Positions 27,623 through 37,183 of a DNA stretch of 64,000 nt are shown one piece after another. The DNA is from Microbacterium sp. CGR2 (GTDB lineage Bacteria > Actinomycetota > Actinomycetes > Actinomycetales > Microbacteriaceae). The translations under genes were made by a program, and so were the position numbers. How positions within the stretch are numbered: the first letter of the stretch is position 1; each line of letters opens with the position of its first letter. The notes beneath the pieces were generated by a model. It ran no database searches. It was given only the letters and a program-made list of their open reading frames with translations, and was not told where the DNA came from. The stretch is from the NCBI RefSeq assembly GCF_003626735.1, contig NZ_RBHX01000001.1:62001-126000 (forward strand). The letters are read 5' to 3'.

Positions 27623-28425
27623 CCGTCCAGGCACCCGCACAGACCGTCAACCGCGGAGACAGCAGACAGCGACTGTCATTCCCGCGCGCCGTCCACAGCG
27701 AGTGGATCAAGCTCGCCACGCTGCGCTCGACGTGGTGGTCGATCGGCCTGACCGCCGTGCTCACCGTCGGTATCGCCGTGCTGATCGCGCAGGCCGTGGA
27801 GGCTCCAGGGTTCGCCCCGATCCAAGCCGTCGTGCTGCCCATTCAGTTCACGATGCTCCTCGCCGGCATCCTCGGGGCGATCTCCGTCACCGGCGAGTAC
27901 TCGACCGGCATGATCCGCTCGACCCTCACCGCCGATCCGGTCCGCGGTTCGGTGCTGGCCGCGAAGGCCGTCGTGCTGGCGGTGTTCCTGTTCGTGTCCT
28001 CGCTGATCATTTTCGGACTCGCCGCCGTGGCCGTCTCCCTGGTCGTGTCGACTCGCGACGTCAGCATCGACTGGTCCGACCCCGCCGCGTCATTCCTCCC
28101 GATCCTGGTCGCCTCACTCGCGATGGCCGTGTTCGCGCTCATCGGCGTCGCCTTCGGATTCATCATCCGTTCCGGCGCCGGCGCGATCGCCGCGACCGTC
28201 GGGCTGCTTTTCGTGCTGCCCGTGGTCTCGTCGATCTTCGCCGTCGCCGGCGAGAGCTGGAAGTGGCTGATGGATGCTGCGAACTACCTGCCCGTCGCGG
28301 CAGCGCAGAGCGTCATCATCCCCGGCACCGGGCTGGATGAGCCGGTCGCCTACCTCACGCTGGCCTGCTGGGTGGTCGCCGGCATGCTGTCCGCATGGGC
28401 CGTGCTCCGTACGCGCGACGCGTAG
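27619..28425 (+). CDS. ABC-2-type permease
   Basis: A 268-residue protein with six predicted membrane helices, e.g. STWWSIGLTAVLTVGIAVLI and TVGLLFVLPVVSSIFAVAG. SEWIKLATLRSTWWS at the start and GAISVTGEYSTGMIRSTL are typical of the ABC-2 permease partner of such ATPases. The ATG sits in an ATGA overlap with the ATPase gene. The substrate is unknown. Confidence 0.87.
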   Translation: MTVQAPAQTVNRGDSRQRLSFPRAVHSEWIKLATLRSTWWSIGLTAVLTVGIAVLIAQAVEAPGFAPIQAVVLPIQFTMLLAGILGAISVTGEYSTGMIRSTLTADPVRGSVLAAKAVVLAVFLFVSSLIIFGLAAVAVSLVVSTRDVSIDWSDPAASFLPILVASLAMAVFALIGVAFGFIIRSGAGAIAATVGLLFVLPVVSSIFAVAGESWKWLMDAANYLPVAAAQSVIIPGTGLDEPVAYLTLACWVVAGMLSAWAVLRTRDA

Positions 28426-28434
28426 AGTCGGCCC

Positions 28435-29706
28435 GTGAGCAGAACGCGCAGCCGCAGCGACTCGATCCGCGAGGACGAGGAGCTGCGGCTTCCGCGTGCA
28501 CCGGGCGTGCTCCGCCGGTTCTGGGCTCGCCATCCGGTCGTCGTAGACGTGCTGATCACGGCGATCTGCCTGCTGCTCTCGCTGGGAGCCGCAGCGCGCA
28601 TCGACCCCCAAGTCCCCGAGCCGTGGGCGCTGGTGTTCGCCGTGCTCGCTCCGGTGACGGTGACCGTCGCCTGCGCGACGCTTCTGTGGCGACGACGCGC
28701 ACCGCTCGTGGGCTTCATCGCCGCCTTCTCCCTCGAATTGCTCTTCCTGCTCGGCATGGCTCCCGGCGGCAGTCCGCTCGTCATCGTGTCCTGCTACGCA
28801 CTTGCGGTCTACGGTTCCTCACGGACCGCCTGGATCGCCCTCGGGGTCGGAGCGGGCGTCGTGAGCGCCGTCGCGCTGCCGCTCATGCTCACCGAGGTGA
28901 TCCCGGTGCAGGACGGCGTCAACAGCATCCTCAACTGCGTCGTGCTGGGGCTGATCGGCACTCTCATCGGCGTCAATGTCGGCGAGCGCAAGCGCTACCT
29001 CACGGCCATCATCGACCGCTCCCGGCAGCTGCTGGTCGAACGCGATCAGCAGGCGCAACTGGCTGCCGCGGCGGAGCGCGCTCGTATCGCCCGCGAGATG
29101 CACGACATCGTCTCGCACTCGCTCACCGTGATCGTCGCGCTCTCGGAGGGAGCCGTCGCCACCCCCGATCGCGATCAGGCACGTGCCGCATCGACGTCGG
29201 CCGCGGAGACGGCTCGCGGCGCGTTGGCGGAGATGCGATCGATGCTGGGGGTTCTCCGCGACCCCGATTCTCCGCTGCCCCTGGCCCCGATGGAGCCCAC
29301 CCCTCCCCGCGACACAGTGTCCGCCGCCCAGCGCGCCGGCTACCCGGTGAGCTTCACTGTCAGCGGCGACGCGGAGGTCTCCCCCGCCGTCGCCCATGCC
29401 GTGGGGCGCATCGTCCAGGAGGGTGTGACGAACGCCATGCGCCATGCTCCCGCGGCGACCACCATCGCGGTGCGCCTGGCCTACGAGACCGACACCGTCA
29501 CCATCGAGATCGTCAACGACGGCGTCACCGGTACAGCCGATACGGGCGGCTTCGGCATCCAGGGTCTGATCGAGCGCGCCGCCCATGTCAACGGGCGCGT
29601 GCGGTCCGAACCCGATGACGGCGGACGCTGGGTGCTTCGCGCCGAGCTCCCCGCGACGGCGGCGTCACCCTCGACCCCGCATCCACCGATGGAGGAACTT
29701 CCGTGA
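28435..29706 (+). CDS. NarL-type sensor histidine kinase
   Basis: A 423-residue HisKA_3 kinase. The N-terminal 180 residues hold about four or five membrane helices with almost no extracytoplasmic domain, the intramembrane-sensing type. The H box is AREMHDIVSHSLTVIVALSE (His223) and the ATPase domain ends with GFGIQGLIERA. The GTG start at 28435 lies 6 nt after TAGAGT, which itself overlaps the permease stop, so the kinase gene may be transcribed separately. Its stop overlaps the GTG of the regulator. Confidence 0.9.
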   Translation: MSRTRSRSDSIREDEELRLPRAPGVLRRFWARHPVVVDVLITAICLLLSLGAAARIDPQVPEPWALVFAVLAPVTVTVACATLLWRRRAPLVGFIAAFSLELLFLLGMAPGGSPLVIVSCYALAVYGSSRTAWIALGVGAGVVSAVALPLMLTEVIPVQDGVNSILNCVVLGLIGTLIGVNVGERKRYLTAIIDRSRQLLVERDQQAQLAAAAERARIAREMHDIVSHSLTVIVALSEGAVATPDRDQARAASTSAAETARGALAEMRSMLGVLRDPDSPLPLAPMEPTPPRDTVSAAQRAGYPVSFTVSGDAEVSPAVAHAVGRIVQEGVTNAMRHAPAATTIAVRLAYETDTVTIEIVNDGVTGTADTGGFGIQGLIERAAHVNGRVRSEPDDGGRWVLRAELPATAASPSTPHPPMEELP

Positions 29707-30428
29707 CCGACACGATCCGAATACTGCTGGTCGACGATCAGGAATTGATCCGCGTCGGCTTCCGCATGGTCCTGGAGGCGGAGTCCGACATCGAGGTGGT
29801 GGGCGAAGCGGCGGACGGCAATGCTGCGATCACCCAGACCGCCCGCCTCACACCCGACCTGGTGCTCATGGACATCCGGATGCCGGGGATGGACGGCATC
29901 GCCGCCACGGAGGCGATCGTGCGGGATCACCCGCAGACCCGAGTCCTCGTGCTGACGACCTTCGATCTGGATGAGTACGCCTTCGGCGCCATCCGTGCGG
30001 GTGCGAGCGGATTCCTGTTGAAGGATGCGCAACGGCACGAGATGATCTCCGCCGTGCGGGCGGTGCACCGAGGAGATGCAGCCCTCGCGCCCCGCATCAC
30101 CCGGATGCTGATGGAGCACGTGACCCCGGGGCTGGGCACTGGCGAAGCCCGCCCCCATCCGGATCCCGCCGACAGCTCACGCCTGGCGGAGCTCACCGAC
30201 CGCGAACGCGAGGTCTTCCTCGCCATCGGGCGCGGGCTGACCAACGCGGAGATCGCGCAGACCCTTTACGTCGGCGAATCCACGGTGAAGACCCACGTCG
30301 GGCGCATCCTGGCCAAGCTCGAGGCTCGCGATCGCATTCACGCGGTGATCCTGGCGCACCGGCTCGGGCTCGTCGGGAGCACGACGGACGACGACCCGCC
30401 GCGCCCGCGCGACGCACGTCACGCCTGA
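29703..30428 (+). CDS. NarL/LuxR-family response regulator
   Basis: A 241-residue regulator. The receiver has DD (11-12), phospho-acceptor Asp57 in LVLMDIRMPG and Lys in FLLKDAQ. A LuxR-type helix-turn-helix is at about 168-225 (LTDREREVFLAIGRGLTNAEIAQTL then GESTVKTHV). It starts with GTG in a GTGA overlap with the kinase gene. The obvious target is the ABC exporter upstream. The 3' end overlaps the convergent aldo/keto reductase gene by 10 bp. Confidence 0.91.
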   Translation: MTDTIRILLVDDQELIRVGFRMVLEAESDIEVVGEAADGNAAITQTARLTPDLVLMDIRMPGMDGIAATEAIVRDHPQTRVLVLTTFDLDEYAFGAIRAGASGFLLKDAQRHEMISAVRAVHRGDAALAPRITRMLMEHVTPGLGTGEARPHPDPADSSRLAELTDREREVFLAIGRGLTNAEIAQTLYVGESTVKTHVGRILAKLEARDRIHAVILAHRLGLVGSTTDDDPPRPRDARHA

Positions 30429-31372
30429 GCGGGCGACCACTCCGAGACACGGTTGAGCCGCTGGATCTCCTCGGCCGAGAGGTCGAGGCGGGCACCCGCG
30501 AGAAGATCCGGGAGCTGCTCGACGGTACGCGCGCTCGCGATCGGCGCGGCGACGGCGGGCTGGGCCCGCAACCATGCCAGCGCCGTCGAAGCGACCGACT
30601 CCCGGTGCGCGTCCCCGATCTCCGCCAGGGCATCGATGACGCGAAGTCCTGCGTCCGTGGCGTATTTCGCCGCGCCCTGCGCCCGCGGCGACGTCCGGCC
30701 CGCGGCATCCGTCGATCGATACTTGCCCGTCAGGAATCCGCTCGCGAGCGAGTAATAGGGAACGAGGCTCAGCCCGAACTCCTCCGCCACCGGGACGATC
30801 GTCTGCTCGACGTCGTTGCGGTGCACGAGGTTGTAGTGGGGTTGTACGGCGACCGGAAGGGCCGCGCCGGTGCGCTTCGCGATATCGAACCACTCATGGA
30901 TCCGCTCGGCCGAATAGTTCGACACGGCGACGTGTCGGACGAGGCCGTCATCCACGAGCTGACCGAACGCGGTGACGGTCTCCTCCAGCGGCACGCTCTC
31001 GTCGTCGAAATGCGCGTAGTACAGGTCGATCGTGTCGATACCCAGGCGCGAGAGCGACGCTTCAGCGGCCCGGCGGACGTTCGCGGCGGAAAGACCCGGG
31101 AAGTCCGGGTGCTGACTCACCTTCGTCGCGATGACGACGCCCGCCGGCTTCCGGGACGCGAGCCATTCACCGATGATCGTCTCGCTCTCGCCGCCCGCAT
31201 TGCCGGGCGCCCAGGAGCTGTACGAATCAGCCGTGTCGACGAAATCGCCTCCTCCTGCCACGAAGGCGTCGAGAACGGCGAAGGAGCCGTCGCGGTCGGC
31301 GGTCCAGCCGAACACATTGCCGCCGAGCGCGAGCGGGAAGACGTCGAGATCACTGTTTCCGATGCGTGTCAT
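30419..31372 (-). CDS. aldo/keto reductase
   Basis: A 317-residue TIM-barrel NADP-dependent reductase. The catalytic tetrad can be read as Asp and Tyr in VDTADSYSSW, Lys in VIATKVSQH and His in YYAHFDDES. The NADP end has PIASARTVEQLPDLL. I prefer the ATG at 31372 because the conserved beta hairpin begins there (MTRIGNSDLDVFPLALGG); a GTG at 31396 is in frame. The substrate is unknown. It is a single gene convergent with the response regulator. Confidence 0.88.
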   Translation of the reverse strand: MTRIGNSDLDVFPLALGGNVFGWTADRDGSFAVLDAFVAGGGDFVDTADSYSSWAPGNAGGESETIIGEWLASRKPAGVVIATKVSQHPDFPGLSAANVRRAAEASLSRLGIDTIDLYYAHFDDESVPLEETVTAFGQLVDDGLVRHVAVSNYSAERIHEWFDIAKRTGAALPVAVQPHYNLVHRNDVEQTIVPVAEEFGLSLVPYYSLASGFLTGKYRSTDAAGRTSPRAQGAAKYATDAGLRVIDALAEIGDAHRESVASTALAWLRAQPAVAAPIASARTVEQLPDLLAGARLDLSAEEIQRLNRVSEWSPAQA

Positions 31373-31428
31373 GACCGGGACAACGATCGGCGGCACCCTG
31401 GTATTTCCCTGTACGCACCTGCCCGCGA

Positions 31429-31773
31429 CTATCCCATCGTCGAGTGGTGACCCGCGTCATCGGGCGATGGTGACTCGTGTTCCGCCACGATTTCCGGGGG
31501 GTCGGTCAGCCGCGCCATCCGCGCACGCATGTCCTCGATGGCTGCGTCGTTGTCCGGCTCCGCCATGTTGCTCGAGGAGGTCTCGACCAACATCGCTGAG
31601 CTGGGGTTGAGGAGGAACGTGGCCTCCACACTGTTGCCATGATCGTCCACGGCTGCCAGGGTCACGGTGTCACTGTGGTCCGCGTTCCCGAGCGCCTTCG
31701 CGTACTCCACGAGCGTGTCCGCTGCATCGTCGCCGAGGAAGTGCGCCTTCTCACCGAATGTCACATGCTTCAT
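31429..31773 (-). CDS. hypothetical protein, 114 residues
   Basis: I do not recognise a family for certain. The start MKHVTFGEKAHFLGDDAADTL suggests a small alpha/beta fold. The middle DTVTLAAVDDHGNSVEATFLL reads like beta strands of a flavin- or ligand-free barrel. The last 40 residues are acidic and His/Pro-containing and look disordered. The ATG at 31773 is preferred over a TTG two codons earlier. It stands divergent from the DUF7882-like gene at 31850 and together with two small paralogues makes up a short stretch of accessory genes. Confidence 0.65.
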   Translation of the reverse strand: MKHVTFGEKAHFLGDDAADTLVEYAKALGNADHSDTVTLAAVDDHGNSVEATFLLNPSSAMLVETSSSNMAEPDNDAAIEDMRARMARLTDPPEIVAEHESPSPDDAGHHSTMG

Positions 31774-31849
31774 GCCCAAACGGTGCCCGCACCGACGTCC
31801 AATCGCCTAGGGGGTTGACACGCCACCGGCCCGCGACCGACGGTGAGGC

Positions 31850-32149
31850 ATGGGAAAACTCCGATATGACAGCAGCTTGCCTTCGATCCTGATCGAGGAC
31901 GTCGAATTGGCGCACCTGAAGGTCGTCATCGGAACCAAGCTCCGTCGTCAAGAGAGCTTCATGATGACATGGCATCCGCCTGGCGGTGATCCCGGCGCGG
32001 TCTGCAGCGCGTGGATTCATCCCGCCATCCCGCTGCAGTTCGCGTTCGACAGCGAGTCCATCCCGCAGGTCACCCCGGGTCATGTGGCGGAACTGATGGA
32101 ACGCCTCAACGCCACCGGCGATCTCGTTCTCGCACAGGCCGTCCGCTGA
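31850..32149 (+). CDS. DUF7882-like small protein, copy 1
   Basis: A 99-residue protein of a small family common in Microbacteriaceae and often misnamed ATP-dependent DNA ligase. It begins MGKLRYDSSLPSILIEDVEL, then HLKVVIGTKLRRQESFMMTW and a Trp-Ile-His-Pro segment (AWIHPAIPLQFAF). It aligns over most of its length with the convergent gene at 32162-32500 (shared pattern LxHLxxVIxxKLRRxExFxxxW). No ligase motif is present. Function unknown. Confidence 0.78.
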   Translation: MGKLRYDSSLPSILIEDVELAHLKVVIGTKLRRQESFMMTWHPPGGDPGAVCSAWIHPAIPLQFAFDSESIPQVTPGHVAELMERLNATGDLVLAQAVR

Positions 32150-32161
32150 GGCCAACGAGGG

Positions 32162-32500
32162 TCAGACCGGCGGGAGCGGTCCCTTTTGCTCAGTCGACAT
32201 GGGGTCGGGCGGCTCGGGCACGAGATAGAGCCCGGTCGGTGCGTTCGCTGTGTACGCGAGGGCGTCGATCCAGTGCCGGTTGATGGACGGCTGCCGGCTG
32301 CCGGCGTACTTGAAGACGAGCGAGCTGCCAGGGTGCAACCACACGGTGGTTCGCCCGCCGCCGATGCTCGCGTCTTCTCTCCAGGTGAATCCGAAGGGCT
32401 CGCCGCGCCTCAGCTTCGACGTCACCACCAGTTGGATGTGCGTGAGCGCACGATCCTCGATCTCGGTCTTCACGTTGCCGTCGTAGATGAATCTACCCAT
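32162..32500 (-). CDS. DUF7882-like small protein, copy 2
   Basis: A 112-residue paralogue of the preceding gene on the other strand. It begins MGRFIYDGNVKTEIEDRAL, then THIQLVVTSKLRRGEPFGFTW and VWLHPGSSLVFKY, matching the first copy position by position. It has a longer C-terminus rich in Pro. The two genes converge with only 12 nt between their stops, so they look like an inverted duplication that diverged. The 223-base space between this gene and tRNA-Thr shows nothing I can support. Confidence 0.78.
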   Translation of the reverse strand: MGRFIYDGNVKTEIEDRALTHIQLVVTSKLRRGEPFGFTWREDASIGGGRTTVWLHPGSSLVFKYAGSRQPSINRHWIDALAYTANAPTGLYLVPEPPDPMSTEQKGPLPPV

Positions 32501-32723
32501 CCGATCAGTCCTCTGTCCGCCACAAAACCTGTGTCAAGAGGTGCGACCGTGCTGGTTGCATGAGTGGTTCTTCGAGACTCTCAGCCGCACGCCGTCCGCA
32601 CGAGACCCTTGTCAGTTTTCGCGAGTGATGATAGTCACCCGACCCCGCGATGCGCTCACCGTCAGCGCGGCAGGGCACGGCATCGGTTGCGAACCTGTGG
32701 AACAGGCGTGACCACCACAACAG

Positions 32724-32796
32724 TGCCGACTACAGGACTCGAACCTGCAACCCCCGTATTACAAGTACGGTGCGCTACCAATTGCGCCAAGTCGGC
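32724..32796 (-). tRNA. tRNA-Thr (anticodon TGT)
   Basis: Read on the minus strand the acceptor GCCGACT pairs with AGTCGGC, the anticodon stem CCGTA/TACGG holds the loop CTTGTAA (anticodon TGT, reading ACA/ACG), and the T arm contains GGTTCGAGTC. CCA is not encoded. It stands alone between the DsbA-like gene and the DUF7882-like pair. Confidence 0.95.
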
Positions 32797-32837
32797 GGAT
32801 GCCACCAGCTTAGCGATGGCACCGACCCTCCCTCGAC

Positions 32838-33797
32838 CTACGGGGCGGGTGTCTCCGTCGGAGTCGGGGTGGGCGACGGCGTCGCTTCCTGGGAAGCATC
32901 GTTGTCGACCGTCAGCATGAAGTTCGCGAACTCGTCGGGATCGTCCAGCGCACCCACGTAAGCTTCGCCGTTCGCGATGATCATCGGCGCGGCCTTCAGA
33001 ACGAGGTCTTCGGAGCCGGCGAGCGGACCTTCGAGCGCACGCGTCGTCGCATCCTTCGCCCAGGTCACGAAGTCGCCGCCTTCGATGCACGTGCGCACAT
33101 CTTTGGCGTTGTCTGCGCCGACGGCACCGGCGAGATCGGCGAGGTCCTCGTCCGAGAATCCGTCGGTTCCCACCTCTGGCTGATCCTGAAGCAGATCGTG
33201 GTTGAACGCATAGAACTGTGCAGGAGAGTGCGTCGCCACACACGCGGCAGCGGCCGCTGCCCGCAACGAGTACTTGGTGCCGTTCGAGCTGGCGGTGAGA
33301 AGCGCTACGGGGTGGTAGCTGACCGCCACCGCATCCGTCGAGATCCACCGGGCGAGCTGCGACGCGTTGGCCCGCTCGAATTCGCCCGCGTCGGGCGACA
33401 GGTAGTCCACGTAGACGTGGATCTCCACCCGCTCGGCTGCCGTCGGCTCCGGAGTGGGTTCGGCCGTCGGAGCGGCCGTCTCGCCGGCTTCGGTCGACTC
33501 GGGCGCGGGCGTGGCGAGGCCCTCCTCCGCGGACGCGATTGCGGCGATGTCGTTGACGACGACACCATCCGCTTCCATCCCCGTCGGGGTCATCTCGGGC
33601 TTGGACACCTGCGCGGACACCGCGAGAGTCACGGCCGTGCCGATCGCTCCGATCGCGACGAGCGCGACCGCGCCGATGATGATCCGTCTCATGAGACGCG
33701 CCCTCGACTGCTGCGCGTGCACCTTCTGGGCCTTCTCCCGTACGACCTCGCGGGAATTGCGAGGCGTGGGGACGTTCGGCGTTTCGTCGCTCGACAT
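32838..33797 (-). CDS. DsbA-like thioredoxin-fold membrane protein lacking CXXC
   Basis: A 319-residue protein. Residues 1-35 are a basic cytoplasmic tail, 36-60 a membrane helix, about 85-118 a linker rich in Pro, Thr, Glu and Ala, and from about 120 a DsbA-like thioredoxin domain (IHVYVDYLSPDAGEFERANA). Where active members have Cys-Pro-x-Cys this one reads Ser-Pro-Asp-Ala-Gly, so neither redox Cys exists. The two remaining Cys residues (ACVATH and RTCIEG) lie in the helical insert. The cis-Pro region (APMIIANGEAYVG) is kept. It is therefore probably a binding rather than a redox protein. The ATG at 33797 is preferred to one 45 nt upstream. Confidence 0.83.
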   Translation of the reverse strand: MSSDETPNVPTPRNSREVVREKAQKVHAQQSRARLMRRIIIGAVALVAIGAIGTAVTLAVSAQVSKPEMTPTGMEADGVVVNDIAAIASAEEGLATPAPESTEAGETAAPTAEPTPEPTAAERVEIHVYVDYLSPDAGEFERANASQLARWISTDAVAVSYHPVALLTASSNGTKYSLRAAAAAACVATHSPAQFYAFNHDLLQDQPEVGTDGFSDEDLADLAGAVGADNAKDVRTCIEGGDFVTWAKDATTRALEGPLAGSEDLVLKAAPMIIANGEAYVGALDDPDEFANFMLTVDNDASQEATPSPTPTPTETPAP

Positions 33798-34030
33798 CGT
33801 TCCTCTTGAAAGTCTGAGGGGGTCCGGGTTGGCCCCGACCATCGCTCGGGCGACAGTCGCCGCGGGACGCGCGGCCAGGTTCGATGCTAACGAGCCAGGC
33901 TGAGAAATACCCAGGTGTCATCGTTCGTGTCATACTGATCCCGACCCAAAGACGGGTCACGGCGGCTCGCACCGCCGCTTCCATCACAACGGATCGTCCG
34001 GCACGTACCTGCCGGTGAAGGAGAAACACA

Positions 34031-35137
<1,107 letters not shown>

Positions 35138-35223
35138 TTCGACCAGACGCGGCGCGGGTCGACCTTCGGGTCGCCCGCGCCGCTTCTGCTTTCCCCCGAA
35201 CTCCTCCTCACCCTCGGAGCGCC

Positions 35224-36522
35224 ATGCCGGATTCACTGCGGATCACCGCCAGCACCGTCGACCCCGGGTTGCTGTCGTTGCCATGGTCCACGACGCTGGC
35301 GAAATGGCCGTCCGAGCACATCGTCTCGCTGCCGAAGGGACTCTCCCGTCACCTCGTGCGCTTCGCCGACCTGTCGGGGCGGGTCATCGCCGTGAAGGAG
35401 ACCACCGCGGAGATGGCCCAGCGCGAGTACGACATGCTCGGCAACCTCGCACGCCTCGACGTTCCGTGCGTCGATCGGGTGGCCGTCATCGCGGGACGAA
35501 CGGATGCTGCGGGCGACCCGCTCCCGGCTGCCCTGGTGACCTCGCACCTGCGTTTCTCGATGCCGTATCGTGCGCTGTTCACCCGGGTGCTGCGCCCCGA
35601 CACGGCGAATCGCCTCGTGGACGCGCTCGCGCTGCTGCTGGTGCGCCTGCACAACGTCGGCTTCTACTGGGGCGACGTGTCACTGTCGAACACGCTGTTC
35701 CGGCGTGACGCGGGCGCGTTCGCCGCCTACCTGGTGGATGCCGAGACCGGCGAGCTGCACGAGGAGGGGCTGACCGACGGCCAGCGTGCCTACGACCTCG
35801 ACCTGGCGCGCACGAACATCGCCGGCGAGATCATGGACCTCGCTGCGGGCGGTCGCCTGGAGCACGGCGTGGATGCCGTCGCGATCGCCGACGGGATCGT
35901 GTCGTCGTACCGGTCGCTCTGGGCCGAGCTGACAGCGCAGGAGTCGTTCTCGACAGCGGAGACGTGGCGTATCACCGAGCGAGTGGAGCGCCTCAACGCC
36001 CTCGGTTTCGACATCGACGAGATGTCGATGTCGACCACGGCCGACGGCACCCAGGTCGAGATCCAGCCCAAGGTCGTCGATGCCGGACATCATCAACGCC
36101 GACTGATCCGCCTGACGGGTCTCGATGTCGAAGAGAATCAGGCGCGACGACTGCTCAACGATCTCGACGAGTTCCGCGCCCGCTCGACCAAGCAGTGGGC
36201 TGATGAGGAGATGTACGCGCACGAGTGGCTCACCCGGGTGTTCGAGCCGGTCGTGCGAGCGATCCCGTATGAGCTGCGGGCGAAACTCGAGCCCGCCGAG
36301 GTCTTCCACCAGGTGCTCGAGCACCGCTGGTACCTCTCCCAGGCGCAGGGCCGCTCGGTACCCCTCGCAGAGGTGCTCACCAGCTACATCAACGAGGTCC
36401 TTCGCCACCGTCGCGACGAGGCCACCATCATGGGACCTCCCACCGAGACCATGAGCCTGCCCGTGATCACCGGTTCGCTGTCGCTCACCGACGATGCCGT
36501 CGACTGGCGGGACCTGGTCTGA
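35224..36522 (+). CDS. DUF4032 protein with kinase-like fold
   Basis: A 432-residue soluble protein. The N-terminal half resembles the lipopolysaccharide-kinase/Kdo-kinase type: IAVKETTAEMAQREYDML gives the Lys-Glu pair, LLVRLHNVGFYWGDVSLSNTLF gives the catalytic-loop-like D-x-S-x-x-N, and AAYLVDAETGE the following Asp. The C-terminal part (about 230-432) is the DUF4032 domain. It starts 86 nt after ugpC on the same strand. The substrate is unknown; I infer phosphotransfer only from the residue pattern. Confidence 0.78.
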   Translation: MPDSLRITASTVDPGLLSLPWSTTLAKWPSEHIVSLPKGLSRHLVRFADLSGRVIAVKETTAEMAQREYDMLGNLARLDVPCVDRVAVIAGRTDAAGDPLPAALVTSHLRFSMPYRALFTRVLRPDTANRLVDALALLLVRLHNVGFYWGDVSLSNTLFRRDAGAFAAYLVDAETGELHEEGLTDGQRAYDLDLARTNIAGEIMDLAAGGRLEHGVDAVAIADGIVSSYRSLWAELTAQESFSTAETWRITERVERLNALGFDIDEMSMSTTADGTQVEIQPKVVDAGHHQRRLIRLTGLDVEENQARRLLNDLDEFRARSTKQWADEEMYAHEWLTRVFEPVVRAIPYELRAKLEPAEVFHQVLEHRWYLSQAQGRSVPLAEVLTSYINEVLRHRRDEATIMGPPTETMSLPVITGSLSLTDDAVDWRDLV

Positions 36523-36528
36523 CGCCGC

Positions 36529-37170
36529 TCAGTAGCCGACGGTGAACCGCTCGCGGTGGTGGTTGCCCTGCTCGATCTCGTCGACCACGGCGACCGCGAA
36601 ATCCGCACCGGAGATGTACGACTTCCCGTCGGCGTCCTTCACCAGCACGTCGCCACCGTCACGGTAGTGACCGGTCCGCTCGCCCTCGGCCCAGGGCCCG
36701 AACACCTCGGCCGGGTGCACGAAGAACCAGTCGAGGCCGGCATCCGTCGCCTCAAGGAGCGCGAGCGAATCGATGCCGACCTGCGCCTCGGCCTTGTACT
36801 CCTCCGGGAAATCGAGATCGAACAGACGCGGGCCGCCGGGAGCCACGAGACTTCCGCCCGCTCCCCCGACGACACCCAGGCGCGTCTCGGTCCCCGTGAG
36901 GCGGTCGGCGATGGCGCGCAGCGCACCCAACACCTTGTCCTCCATGTCGCCGCGGGGCGCGAGCGCCGAGACGACTGCATCGGCACCCTCGAAGGACGTC
37001 GCGATCGAGTCGAGGTCGAGCACCGACCCCTGCACGTGCGCGGCCCCGGCCACGGGGTCGGTGGCTTCGGAACGGGAGACCGCGACCACGGCGTGCCCTC
37101 GACTCACCGCCTCGGCGACGATGTGTCGACCGGCGTAACCGGTGCCTCCGAGAACGACGATACGAGCCAT
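36529..37170 (-). CDS. NAD(P)-binding SDR-like protein
   Basis: A 213-residue atypical short-chain dehydrogenase/NmrA-type protein. The dinucleotide loop is VVLGGTGYAGRHIVAEA (4-20), and a second conserved region is ADAVVSALAPRGDME. The Tyr-x-x-x-Lys pair of classical SDRs is not evident. It is 13 nt downstream of rlmB on the same strand. Likely a flavin or NADPH reductase-like protein, but the substrate is unknown. Confidence 0.8.
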   Translation of the reverse strand: MARIVVLGGTGYAGRHIVAEAVSRGHAVVAVSRSEATDPVAGAAHVQGSVLDLDSIATSFEGADAVVSALAPRGDMEDKVLGALRAIADRLTGTETRLGVVGGAGGSLVAPGGPRLFDLDFPEEYKAEAQVGIDSLALLEATDAGLDWFFVHPAEVFGPWAEGERTGHYRDGGDVLVKDADGKSYISGADFAVAVVDEIEQGNHHRERFTVGY

Positions 37171-37183
37171 GTGCTTACCTTCC

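Noticed and set aside
32501..32723. Possible integration site or small gene beside tRNA-Thr
   Set aside because: No duplicated tRNA end, integrase or frame with a ribosome site is visible; several overlapping short frames look random.
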